Part shown: piece by piece, positions 49,487-61,221 of the stretch
Position numbering within the stretch: the stretch's first letter is position 1
How the letters are laid out: every line of letters starts with the position of its first letter
NCBI GenBank assembly: GCA_030248215.1
Contig: JASANG010000110.1
Span: 62,001-126,000 of the forward strand
Source: Enoplolaimus lenunculus
Lineage: Eukaryota; Nematoda; Enoplea; Enoplida; Thoracostomopsidae
DNA: 64,000 nucleotides
Direction of reading: 5' to 3'
Program-made: the position numbers and the translations under genes
The notes under the pieces: generated by a model
Databases searched by the model: none
Seen by the model: the letters and a program-made list of their open reading frames with translations, nothing else
What the model was told of the DNA's origin: nothing

Positions 49487-50834
49487 TATGACCAGGAGTG
49501 CAGCGCAGCCACTCCTGTATATCGGCAAAGAATTTCTCCGGTTTGGCAGAAAAAATCACGCATAATTTTGGGTGGGAAAAGTGGAAAATGTAGACGCCTG
49601 AATATTCCCAAGTTAGGTAGGGAAAGTTGAGGTGTACGCGAGGTTCGGAAACCACGAAAGGTGGAAAAGTTAAACGTATAAGTTTTCTCTGGGTCTGGTA
49701 GGGAAGGAACTAGTTGGTCTGGCTTGTTGGGATGTGTTGTTCGGTTCGGAAAATATGAAAAGCCGAAAAGTGAAAAATTCAAGCGTATAGGTAAAGTATA
49801 TGATTGCTTTGTAGGGAAAATTAGAGGTGTATGAAACTTTGAACACTTGTTTTCACGTGGTTGGGTAGGGAAAAACTGAGACGACTAGATTTTCCTTTCG
49901 TTGGTATTGAAGATCTGATGGGCACTTTTTGTTTGGACAACCGGAAAAGTAGAATATTTAAACGCCTAAGTTTTCCCAGCCAAAACTATGCTTATACACC
50001 CTCTGCCGTTTGAAAGCATACTTGAGCAGGATAGGGAGCTGCCGCCCACCAAGCAACGTGCACTAATCATTTTATTATTAAAACCGCAAAAATTAGAACA
50101 CTTTGGTGCTTCAGCACAAAAACCGCTTGTTGTGGAGGACTTGGGAGGCAGTAGGCCCCCATCCTGCTTAGTCTAATAATTTGTCTTCCTGAAAGATTGT
50201 GGCGGGGAGGCGAGTAGTTTTCATTGTGGGGGATTTAAACTTTTCTAATCTTCCGAACAAAATCTACTTTCAGACTTTCCCTATCTACCAGGGAAAACGT
50301 ATTCGTTTTAAATATTGCACCTTTCCCGTTTTCTTAACCAAAATTGTGCTTCAGATTTTCCCTACCAACCCAGACATAATATAAGTATTCAAATTTTTCA
50401 CTTTTTGCGTTTTCCGGACAAATGTTACACTACAGATTTTTCCTACAGAACCAGGTATCCACACACAAAAAACTATTTCTGAACTTATTCAGAAAAGTAT
50501 TTTCTGTGGCAAATCTGACAAGTTTTTCCGAGATTTAAGACAATTTTTCAAAAAATAACAGGAAAACATTTATTTTCAGACTTTATTTCAAAACTTTTCT
50601 GAAATCGTTTGTTATATAACAGAATTACTTTTCAAGTGCTCCTTGCTAATTATATTTCTTAAATGTAAGAAATTTTTTCTTAACTATCAGAAATATTATA
50701 TATTTTGAGTGCAGGCTTATAAATTTTCCCTTTCCAGTTTTCTCTGCCAAACTTTATTCTTGTGATTTTTCCTACCAAACCAGCAGGGTTCGTAACAATC
50801 ATACAGGAGTGGACGCGCTGCACTCCTAGTCATA
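49487..50834. mobile_element. Fold-back transposon-like element with palindromic ends
   Basis: 34-bp terminal inverted repeats at 49487-49520 and 50801-50834 match at about 31 positions. Each end is itself a small hairpin, CAGGAGTG...CACTCCTG. The left interior repeats GGTAGGGAAA...GGAAAA and the right interior repeats TTTTCCCTACC..., so the whole element can fold back on itself. No coding sequence. Related repeat units occur alone at 17.16-17.42 kb. No clear target-site duplication was seen. Confidence 0.75.
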
Positions 50835-50959
50835 CGTTAATTAATCCCTTTACAATGGCTTCCTCCGGTTAAAGAATACTGAAAAAACCCGTTAGAATAA
50901 CCAGACTTTTCTCAAACTCCGAAATGCCCCTAGGTTTCCAATTATTCCATAAAAACCCA

Positions 50960-51385
50960 ACATATGAAATATTGTGTAATGCGTCGTCCACAATATTTCT
51001 AAAACACGCTGTGGAATTTTACATCGACCTTAGACGACTGCCCTCAACGGGTGCGCCCTTAAATAAGCAACGACAGTTGCCGTCTGAAAAATTTTATAGC
51101 AATATCAATTGCTTTTCTAATTTTTAAAATTTATTTTTCAGTTTAAAATTTCGTAAAAATGAAAAATGGCAACCGTCTAAAGGTAGGTTAAAAATAAAGC
51201 TGGTGGACAACTACTTAGCTAAGAACAGCGTACTGTTGACGGTTGCTCTAGTTTTTTTAAAAACAACTAGACGCTTACCCTTAGTAATACAGTAAAGTAT
51301 CTATGCTTGCTGTGATTTCAAACTAAACACCGTAGACGGTTGCCGTCAAATATTATTACGGCAACCGTCAATGCCGTTCTTCGCG
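50960..51385. repeat. Element with repeated GGCAACCGTCTA motif, copy 1
   Basis: Contains CGTCGTCCACAATATTTCT, CACGCTGTGGAATTTTACAT, then GACGGTTGCC/GGCAACCGTC at about 51063, 51170, 51236, 51331 and 51360 in both orientations. An inverted relative lies at 58.58-58.99 kb. Confidence 0.6.
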
Positions 51386-51520
51386 TTATAAAAATATATA
51401 TTCAGCAAATACTTTTTATATATATAAAAAATTTAAATATTTTTTATTTTTTTGTTTGCGAATGTGTGTTTCCTATTTTTATTTTTTTACGCGGATAGTT
51501 TTTGGGGTGATTGTTTTTAA

Positions 51521-51706
51521 TTTTTGGCCAATGTTACTTTTAGGGGCGTTTATAAGCGCATTCCTAAGCCTACGCCTAAGCCTAAGCGTTGCAAAAATGA
51601 GTTCCTAAGCCTAAACCTAAGCAAAAAAAGTTATCTAGAATCTAAACCTTCCCGTTAAGACCCACCAGAAACCTGGACGCCCCTTTAAAGTAACATAGGC
51701 CTTTTT
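51521..51706. mobile_element. TIR element carrying TTAGGC-like arrays
   Basis: The cleanest copy of the family: left end TTTTTGGCCAATGTTACTTT-TAGGGGCG, right end CGCCCCTTTAAAGTAACATA-GGCCTTTTT. The interior includes CCTAAGCCTACGCCTAAGCC and CCTAAACCTAAGC. Non-coding. Confidence 0.85.
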
Positions 51707-51825
51707 GAGGGGAAAATTGTACAGACCTGCTATAACACAAAAAATTTCTGAAGGGGCCGTACGCCCGCCCCCGCTCTAAAATCCGCTAGTGAACGTAGTT
51801 TTGATTTTTGGGGTCCATAGCAGAA

Positions 51826-52016
51826 GGAACCAATGTTTACGTTTAGGGGCGTATAAACATAACCGTATTCCTTAATAAATAAAGCCTGAGCCTAAGCGTT
51901 GCAAAAATTTGTTCCTAAGCCTAAGCGTAACCTTAAGCCTTGAAAAAATGTATAATCTTAAGCCCACTCTTTATTTATACAACCAGACACATGAGCGCCC
52001 CTTTCACATGGGCCAA
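51826..52016. mobile_element. TIR element carrying TTAGGC-like arrays
   Basis: Left end CCAATGTTTACGTTTAGGGG, right end GCGCCCCTTTCACATGGGCC. The interior has GCCTGAGCCTAAGCGTTGC and CCTAAGCCTAAGCG. It sits about 120 bp from the preceding copy in the same orientation. Confidence 0.75.
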
Positions 52017-52226
52017 ATTCATTGTCAATCCACCTCGGTTTAGGCTAAATGTTAGGGCTGTCCCAATTTCTTGCAGAACTGTATGAAAGTGTAGGCTTAT
52101 ATTTTAAGATTACATTTTTTTGCTCTAGATTGAGCTTTATGCTAGGCTAGGTACGGCCGTAAAAATTCAAAAGAATATATTAAAAAGTATTTACAAATAT
52201 TAAAAAAGAAAGTATATACACCAGTG

Positions 52227-52410
52227 CTGGACCATGTATAAAGATCAGGGTCAGAGAGTTTGTCTGTGGTACTAGAATAGCCTAATTGTTTTGCTTGGCC
52301 TACGCTTAAGCTAGACTTTAGGCATACTCATTCTTGTGCATAGGCTTTAGGCTTAGGCTTAGAAATATGCTTTAAAATACTGAACCGCCCCTGTTCTTTA
52401 CATTGGCCAT
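52227..52410. mobile_element. TIR element carrying TTAGGC-like arrays (second subfamily)
   Basis: Left end GGACCATGTATAAAGATCAGG and right end CCCCTGTTCTTTACATTGGCC. The interior has AGGCTTTAGGCTTAGGCTTA. The termini follow the 18.3-kb copy rather than the 51.5-kb copy. Confidence 0.65.
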
Positions 52411-54757
52411 GAATTATTCAACAGCCTGCTAGCGTTTGTAAGCTTCAGTGACAACGTTTTTTTATTGGTGGAGATTGAAAAAAAACAAAACCAAACAAAA
52501 ACATTAAACTTTGAAAACAGTAAATCATGATTTCGATATACGCATATATGCACATTAACGCAGTGAAGAGCAATGATGAACAAAGGAAAACTACCGCTTC
52601 AAGTTCCGAAAAATAGTAAAAATCCTTCTCAACAATGGTTTATGTGAAAACTGAGTGCTATAGCACAGTTACATATACTATAGAACAAGCCTAAGCCTTA
52701 ACAAAACTTTTTACAGTTATACACGTATATATATGGCAACAATGTGGGGATGTAACATTTTATACTGAGAAACAGGGTACAACCAGATGTGAAAAATACC
52801 AAAACCGAAGGTCTACAGAATATATATGTCGGAGCCGAAGCTGGAGAAGCTGAAATCGTAAGTTCAATGTGTTTTAGCAAATACTGATGCAAAATCTGTA
52901 TGGTTTGCGCCTCGAACTCGAACGTTTATAATACCAAACAAACAGCGGTAAATATAAAACACAAATATAACTTTATATACATATAAACATCATATAAAGC
53001 TTTTTAAAATTCTAATGACTTGGAAGCAAAAAGGGGCCCATGCGACGCTTGCACACTATTCTGGTATTAAATTTCGAAAAGTTGAGTGATATTCAATGTT
53101 CTTTTAAAACCTTTTTCAATATATATACACAACACACTAATCGTCATGACCTTACACAAAAATAATTCGTCTCTAAATATTGCATTATGCTGATTTAAAA
53201 CCCACTGGGAAAATACAAAAAAACTTCAATCACAACAGTACGTTTCACACTACATGTATGACGCAAAAACAAAACAAAGGTTAAGCGGAATGTAAAGCAC
53301 AACCAGAATAAAGTCCTCTAGAAAGATTCATACAACTTTCAGACTGAAATGCAACTGTATATATGCCAGAATTAATACTGAAAAAAATTCAATTCCTGTT
53401 CTTGTTCCTGTTCAAGCATTTAAAGATGCAAGAACCTGAATTTTGCGATATTGCGTCTTTAATGATCGAAAATTTGTTGGTGTGTTGGCAAATTTTCCTA
53501 GCTCAATAAAACCTGATGTGCTTTATGAATAAGTGAAAATACGCTTAAGGCATTGTTTAACTAATTTTTTAAAAGTGATCAATTTGATGATAAAAATTTA
53601 TTTCAAATTCAGATCCTGTTCCTGTCTTGGTCCTAGCAAACATGAAATTCCTGTTCCTGTTTTCGTTACAAGTTTAGCCTTTGTTGGAAACCTAGATATA
53701 TAGGTGTATAACACGTATAATATATACATCGGTAAAAAAAGTAAAAGTCAAATAGGTATATATAATGCACTAAAAACTGGCAATGCACTAACGTTCACGA
53801 GAGTTAACACACTGAACAGTATGTGCAAACTTTTCAGCGAAACTATGTGTTTGTCGTACAATTGCATGACCAGAGTCCTAAAGGTTTGAAAGTGATAAAA
53901 TCAACATAGCTCTTGTACATTTCTCCCATGTTTAAAGTTACTGCTTTGGTTCTGGAACGGACGCAGACATAGCTGTAGAGTAGAATTTAAACCGAAGCGC
54001 AACGTTCATAGGAAAGAGTAGAAGAGCCAGGTCATATTTTTCTGTTGAGTTGAACTGAGTTTGTACCATCTCGAAATGAAATAATGGTTGCCGCGTTATA
54101 TATATGTACAAAAATGCTGAATTCGTTCCCCATAAATTTACATCGCAATTCCAAATACGCAACAAGCAAACCAAGGCAAATTGTTTGATTTCACGAAATA
54201 TACGAGAAACGAGAAAAAACAAAAATAATGCACTAAAATTGGCAATGCACTTATGGCAATGAGACGGTTTTTTCCGTTATCCCCCCAGCCCGTGTTTGCC
54301 CAAAATGAATCGATTTAAAGAATTTTGAATATTTGATCTTCTCGACCTCCCTTTATCCTTTCACACCTAAAAACGTTTCGGGGTCAATTGTATTTTTCAA
54401 AAATTCAAATTTAGGCGTGAAATGATCAACGGAGATCATGAATATATGCAAAGTTTTCAAAAGCAACGGTTTTTGAGCAAACGCGGGCTAGTAGGGAAAA
54501 CGGAAAAGACCCAAAGAGACAATCAAATCAAAGATATGTACGGCACATCATAACACTAAAAACAAGTAAACACCAAATCATACGACTAAAAAACGTATAC
54601 AAGTACACGTATATTATGCATTGGTTTCAGATCGTGTATGATCTTTTTCGCGCGCAAACACGGATAACATTTTCCTGTTGACTTGCAAACATCGAACTAA
54701 AATTTGGAACATCTGGGATGACATATAGTATATATACGTGACAACTTTTCTGTGTAC

Positions 54758-55134
54758 CAGGGTACAACCGGAGGTCTGCCTCCGACTCCGGTAGAAAATC
54801 GGCCTCCGGCTCCTGCTCCGGTAAAATTTTCGCCGGAGGTTCGGGAAATTTTGGTAGCCAAATTTTGCATATATAATTTTCCAAAATTTATCTGTTTGAA
54901 CGGGTTTTGTTTTACTTTTGTCGTAATTTTCAGGAAAGAATTTCCAAAGATTCGCAGATAATATAGCGTAAAACCAAATAAATTAACAACATATTGCAGA
55001 TATTGGCTAAAATTAACTAGTTAACCATCATCGTTACTACCTAATTTCATCTCACCTCCGGCTCCGGCTCCGGCAAATTTTGTTGACCTCTGGTCTCGGC
55101 TCCGCTATTTTCACCTCTGGTTGCACTCTGATGT
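54758..55134. mobile_element. TIR element rich in CCGGAG/CTCCGG repeats
   Basis: Ends CCAGGGTACAACCGGAGGT and ACCTCTGGTTGCACTCTG are imperfect inverted copies. Just inside are GGCCTCCGGCTCCTGCTCCGG on the left and CTCCGGCTCCGGCTCCGG on the right, around an AT-rich middle. A solitary end-like sequence (CAGGGTACAACCAGATG) is near 52778, and a related block is at 17.04 kb. Confidence 0.6.
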
Positions 55135-56137
55135 GCACCATATAGCAGGGTGCCACCGAATATACATTTCCATTTTCGTTTGCGCTATAAACATCGGTGT
55201 TCGTTTACCGGTAATTAAATTGTAAATCAAGATCTCGCTAGTAGTGAAAAAACAGGGGTTTTGCAACCGCCACCGCCACATTCACATGCCTGTTTTTTCA
55301 CTACTCTCGCTTTATACTGATCACTATCCTTTTTGTTTCTGACATTTTTACTACGTATGTTTCTGCTTTACAATTAGCCAATTGGCTCTTGTTCACTTCC
55401 GCCACTCATGTTTAAACTTAGACTCAAGGCCTACGAAACTCTAAGTCTCTACTTAACCCTTAATGCACTGGCCTAAGTTTCAGTCTAAGCCTAAAGTTTA
55501 ACAATTCAGGTGGGGGAAATAGGGCAAAAGCCCATACAATGTCCCGTGAACTACACATATATATTGCCGGGGACTAACAGGGCCAAGTTGTAAACGATAT
55601 CGTACTTATCTCGATCCTTTTCCGTTTTATTCACGTATCACTATCCTCTTAAGTTTATATAGGTATATCAGGGTATTACCTAAATTCTAATTTCGGTCAG
55701 GAAGTCCGGTATTTTTCACTATCCGGTTCCGTTCCGGTAATAAATTTGGTTTTTTCACCGGAATTTACCAATATCTTCGGAAGGTATTAAAAATTTGTTT
55801 CATTATCCTAACTTATTGTACTCAAAAATAAACGACTGGTTTAGGTTTACTTTGGCGCAAAATTTTCTAATTTCCGTTCTTTAAATTCATTACCGGCTGA
55901 CAAAGTGCCAATTGAAGAGACAAAGTTAATCCAAGTGTTTTCCTCTAAAAAATTGCGCTTTTAAGATTGTTGCGGTTAGCAATATATATAAAATCGTATG
56001 TGTTCAGCCGTTTTCAATCACTGAGCTGATTGCATTTGCTTAGGTATATATTCCAATTCTACTATCTTTTGTATTTTTCAGATTTATGATTAATAAAATT
56101 TTCTGGCAAATTTTCAGACTATTCTGAACAAAACTAT

Positions 56138-56335
56138 TGGTCCACTTTAAGGGGCGTCCATTTTTAAGACTCTCCGAAATTCACTAAAATACGGCCCATC
56201 TTACTTTAAATGCCGTCCCGATTTTTGGTGGGTCTCTAAAAGAGTAGGCTTTCATTCTAGACTAGGTACATTATTTTGCTCAGGCTTAGGAATACGTTAA
56301 TCAACTGCTACTGCACTAAAAGTAAAATTGGCCAA
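56138..56335. mobile_element. TIR element with TTAGGC-like interior, rearranged
   Basis: Left end TTGGTCCACTTTAAGGGGCGTCC, a second start-like sequence near 56195 (GGCCCATCTTACTTTAAATG), short array GCTCAGGCTTAGG, and right end AGTAAAATTGGCC. Two overlapping left ends suggest insertion of one copy into another. Confidence 0.55.
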
Positions 56336-57764
56336 AAACATTGAAAGCGAATTTGATCACTCAAGATATCCGGCTTAGACTTTGACAAAAAACAAATTTT
56401 GACTCCGGCTCCTGTGTTAAACTTGCAGGATATATAATAATTCTAAAAAGCTTCAAAAAATTCAATTGCATACGTAGTATATTTTTATAAAATTGTGCTA
56501 TATACTCATTTTGGTTTTGCATCTTTGTTCTTTTAAACGTTTGGATGAATTTTGTTACTTATTTTTAACCGAAATTGAGCAATAGCAGCATAGAAGAAAA
56601 ATTAGTTATTTATTGTGCGTAAACTGTCTTTATAGAATGGTGAAAATGACAAATAGTCAGTGAAAACGGCAAGTTTTCCTTGCGTATATACAGGAACGAC
56701 AGCACCGGAAATATAAGCATGCACGTATTGCGCACGAAATACAATAAGTTTCCTACAAGAGACGTAAGCTCGTTCAGATAAACATATATGCTACTTTGAC
56801 TTACTTTTGAGCTGAACAGGATGTATCAGCGTCCATGAACGATATCAGAATTGTCGACAGACATAGGCTCTTCAGGATTTTCAACACAAGTGGATAACTG
56901 AGATGTAAAACTGATTAAAGTTTTAGTGTTCAGGTAACAAAATTTTCTCGCGCGCTACGCAAACTAGGTTCTTGGGTTGGTTTAAACTATACACCAAAAT
57001 AAACTTCTATAAGACCCCAGAACTCGTATTCGTAGTTGGATTTCATATAGAAAGAAGCGTATGATACGGCCCTTTTCTTTGCCGTATTTTATAAGCTTAA
57101 ACTGAGGCTTAGGTTTGCTTTAGGAAAAGACTAGGTACAAGACTTAAACTTTAATGCACGGAGGGGAAAAATAATATATACATGACCAGCGCGACCGCCC
57201 GGCATAATTTTGCTGGCAATACGTATACACCACCATAAAGTTTTCAAACGTACATACACCCTGCCTGTTTCACCCAAGCTAATCCGCAGTGCAATCGGAA
57301 TTCTTTTGAATTCGTCTTTGTCTCCGAGAAAACGTAAAGATATATGCCTATACAAAGCCTAAGCCTGTAAAAAAGCAAAAAATTCGTATACTGCTTAACT
57401 ACATGCCCCTGGGACAACGATCCGTTTCTGATTTTTTATACATTATCCGCTCTATATATACACTTTCTATTGCACTCCTCTGAAAGGTTTCAAGTATTTT
57501 AAAGCTTTTTTGAGTCAAGTGTAGGTATTTGCGTTTTTCGAGTTGCAAGTCCCCAAATCCAACCCTGTGAGGGCTAGTGTTTGTGGAAGGAAACAAGGTT
57601 CATCCTTTCCGTATTGAAATTAAAATCGCAGAGTCAAAAGCAAAAATGAAACCTGCCCTTTCTTCGTTTTTCCTTTATAGCTGCATACTGTAGGCTTTTT
57701 GCATTTTTCTTTCATGTGTGACAATATTTTTGAAAATTTTAAAATGCTCTTTTTGAATGAAGGT

Positions 57765-58055
57765 AGACTCGGTTTTTTAGGCCGGGCCCATGTAGATCAG
57801 GAGCGGTGTGTATTTCAGGTGGAAGAATACTATCGAACCGTAGGCGTTAAATTTAACTTTTTTACAGCCTAAGCCCATAGAACAGGGGCTGAACAGTAGG
57901 AATAAAGCTTATTCCTAAGCCTAAGCCTAAGCCATTAACCGTAAAAGAACGAGCATAGTCCTAAGCCTAAGCCAAGCATAAAAATTTAGTCTAACGCCTA
58001 CAAAGTCCCATACACACCGCCCCTCTACATGGGCCCGGCCTAAAAAACCGAGTCT
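57765..58055. mobile_element. 291-bp TIR element, perfect 32-bp ends, TTAGGC arrays inside
   Basis: Positions 57765-57796 and 58024-58055 are exact reverse complements; the outer ends read AGACTCGGTTTTTTAGGCCG. The match continues inward with gaps (GCGGTGTGTAT, TAGGCGTTA). The interior contains CCTAAGCCTAAGCCTAAGCC, the cleanest run of the telomere-like hexamer in the window. Perfect ends indicate a recent or selected element. Confidence 0.85.
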
Positions 58056-58579
58056 AAAACTTTTTTGCTTTTTAAGCTTAGGCTGTAAAGCTTTATGGAC
58101 CCTTCCCCCTTCCGTTCCTATTCTATACATGGGCGTCCCATAGGGGCGTCACAGTAGATTGAGAATGATTTTTTAATACGGCCTGATGCCCTCCAGAGTC
58201 ACTGGATCCAAATTGGTACAAGGTTTTAATCACACCGAACTTCGACGGAAATACCTCGGTTTGCATTTTTCGCAGTCGAAGCACATAGAAAAATATGGCG
58301 GACGCGCAGCTTTTGATCTTCTATACAACAAAAATCACAAAAATCTTCAAGATGGGTTCCAAGAAATTTTTCTAGAAAATAGTTTTTTGGCAGTTTAAAA
58401 ATTTTAGCCCGAATTGCAAAGCTTTTCGTAGAGGGAACCTCAACCCCCCCTCCCTCTCAAAAATGCCTAGCATCTAGCTCGAAATATATACAAAAAAACC
58501 AACGTTAAAAAATACAAAATTTTTTTTTGCATAGGTATATTTTAATATTTAAAAATATGAAACTCTGGAAAACCATCAT

Positions 58580-58990
58580 GCTCTATAGGCGTAGACGGTT
58601 GCCATAAAATACGTATTTCGCATCGACAACTGCTCTGTAACATTTCCTGATGGCAACCGTCTATGCTCGTCCGTATAAAAATTATTACCGGCAACTGCAC
58701 CAAATTTGTTTGAAAGTCCGTAGACGGTTGCTATAAATTCAAAAATACATCCACAACAACTGCTCTATTTTCGTTCAAAACACAGAGAACACTTGCTGTA
58801 TTTCAGAATTTGAGTCAGCGTCTAGAGAAACTATTTGAAAACTAGCAGCTGTCTCGTGAAATTAAAAATTTTGAAAATATTTTAAAAAATAGTAGCACAT
58901 ACTGCCGTTTATTGAACAGTAGATGGCAACCGTCTACGCTCGATGTGAAATTCCACTGCGTGTTCGCGAGATATTGTGGACGACGCATAA
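58580..58990. repeat. Element with repeated GGCAACCGTCTA motif, copy 2
   Basis: GTAGACGGTTGCC/GGCAACCGTCTAC at about 58590, 58652, 58720 and 58923 in both orientations, ending in CGATGTGAAATTCCACTGCG and ATATTGTGGACGACGC, the inverted form of the 50.96-kb copy. Confidence 0.6.
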
Positions 58991-59367
58991 TCGGCGCAAT
59001 GCACAACCCGAAACACAACCGCAACCCTGGTTCCCTTCACACGCTGAACCGCCGTGATACTCTTAAAATTCAAATACGCAACTTTGGTTGGTACAACTGC
59101 ACTACTCTGCACATACCGACCGGTGTCTATATGAGACAAATATAGTTTAACTCTGTTCTGATCAAATTCACTCAAAAACGGGTCAGGTCTATTACTCCAG
59201 CAGACTTTACCATATTGGTCCAGCGGAGTCGGTGTATGTTACTTCAGCGTCGATGAATTAGAAATTTGGTCAACAACAATCTAAGTTTGAAAATTTGTTC
59301 GTCGCCCGACAATTTGTCAAGTGATAACTTTGTAATCTGAAATGTTATCGACCAACAATTTGTCGCC

Positions 59368-59435
59368 CTTCATTATGCTTATGCTTAAGCTTAAGCTTAA
59401 GATTACGTTTAGGATTATGCTTAAACGTATTCATA
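59368..59435. repeat. Isolated TTAGGC-like stretch
   Basis: CTTATGCTTAAGCTTAAGCT followed by TAAGATTACGTTTAGG. Degenerate, without recognisable inverted ends. Confidence 0.5.
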
Positions 59436-61056
59436 GGTTTTGGGGCTCACGTTATAACCGCGGCAGCTTGGGACACGTTTTGTCCTTATTAGACTATTGG
59501 GTAACATTTTATCATCTAATAGACTCGATATCGTACTCAAAAATTTGTATTTGTCTGCTATTATCATATGTGTGGGTCATCTTTTGATCTTAGATATCAT
59601 ACGATATTCGAGGTATTGTTTGCGAATGTCATATATGTTTTCGACTGCCTGCATGGTTGTGGTAACATACCTACCCAAATTGTCCTGTTGAATATAATAT
59701 GATACTAGAATTTGACATTTGAATTCTTGAATTATGACTCTGTTTGTAAGCGGTTTTGTGTCGGAAATGAACTTGCAGATGTGTATTTGAAATTTATAGC
59801 GCAGCTGTGCGTCTGCGGTCCTCCTTTCCATTAATTTATTAGCACCCAAAGATTACGCTGTCCCGCTGAATATAAAATGATATTCGTTGTAATTTTGAAA
59901 TATCATATGATATTCGCATGAATGTCCCTCAGTATCACTTGAAATGCCGACCCTTGTACACACTAATCTTCTGAGAGCGGTGGTATGTAAGTAAATGTCA
60001 TTTGACATTCCAGTTTTGTCTGTTCACGCGATATGAGGGTTCGAATTTCAATGTTCACGTCGAATCAACATGGGACAAGCCGTGTCCCGCCTGTCCTGGT
60101 TATAACGTGAATCCAGCATTGTGTCCTGTTGAGCAATAAGTTGTCGGTCGACGAATTTTCGAAGACTCATATTTTGCAACTTTGCCAAATTACGGGCACT
60201 CATCGCCACAAGTATATTTAATGAATACACAACTGCTATGCATCTAGTTGTAACTGGCAAAATTAACTGCCAAAGTATACTCAGTTGACTGCTCAAAGAA
60301 TTCGACCGGAGCGACATTATCTTATCTGTTGGTCAGACTTTGTTTCGATCAACCGCTTTTCCATATTTTGTCATTAGTTTCAATAGACTTTTTATTTGCT
60401 CGATAAGCTACATGACATTACGTATTTTACGATGCAAAAACAACAACAGAGACTCACTATTACCCTGGCATTGCAATTGTATATAATGAATAAAACAGGT
60501 TCATATTCACCGATTAGGTTTCTACTCCAAACACACGGATGGTAGTGTCCGCCGCTTGGCGGTACTTTTTCATAGCTGCCGTTTAATCAACATTTTAAAA
60601 AAATTTGGCCAAAACCTGGTTATCCTGATCAAACGAATTTGATGGATATTCGCCAATCAATGATATGTTAATTATGGTATAAATTCACACTACGATTGGC
60701 TTGCTCCATTCCCTACCATCAATAGAGAATCAGCACTGAAAATTGCCCGTGAACAGTTTGTATAAATTGGTTTTCCCAGCACTGATCATTCAGAAAATTA
60801 ATCACATTTTTAATAATTTATACAAGCGAATAATGCTTCATTTGAATTTTAGTTTTTTGAGTGATCAAACTCGGTGTGCTTTACGACAAGTCAAACCCTG
60901 TTTTCAACGCGGAAAAAGCCTTAAACCACAACAGGTAGAGTTTGTGTTCTGTGTTGTATTCAAATTTCATTTTTGTAATTTTATCAACAGTTGAGGTTTT
61001 GAAATTTGTTGCGAAAAAAATCAATTTTCGTTGCTTTCGTCGTAGATGGTCGTGTT

Positions 61057-61221
61057 TTAGCGTCTTCCTCGTCGGTTGAATCGTGACGCGTGCAAACAGC
61101 TCGTTGGTGCAAAGAAGCAGTTACTTCCGCCTTGAGCTGACAACGACAAACGTTGGGCTGTCGATGGACGCTTTCTTAACGCGAGTAAAAATCGATTCAT
61201 TTCCATCGGATCTGGACGGTC
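61057..61221 (-). CDS. Peptide precursor exon 2 (cysteine-loop peptide)
   Basis: 54 codons plus TAA after a TATTTTTTCAG acceptor. MNRFLLALRKR precedes the presumed mature peptide with Cys64 and Cys71. Confidence 0.72.
   Translation of the reverse strand, partial: DRPDPMEMNRFLLALRKRPSTAQRLSLSAQGGSNCFFAPTSCLHASRFNRRGRR

Larger units (their letters stand above)
48076..61056. other. 13 kb between the WASHC3-like gene and the neuropeptide-like gene
   Basis: No exon was recognised on either strand. The space is largely transposon-derived: fold-back element, TTAGGC-carrying TIR elements, GGCAACCGTC elements and CCGG-type repeats. Open frames here (e.g. 53938-54222 and 60048-60317, minus) show no splice context or family resemblance. 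Confidence 0.6.

Noticed and set aside
57899..57990. True telomere or chromosome end
   Set aside because: The TTAGGC runs are short, degenerate and enclosed by inverted ends with unique sequence on both sides.
60048..60317. 89-codon minus-strand open frame near the peptide gene
   Set aside because: No signal peptide, family motif or splice context; the GGGACACG...TTGTCC wording also occurs near 59.47 kb, suggesting a repeat.
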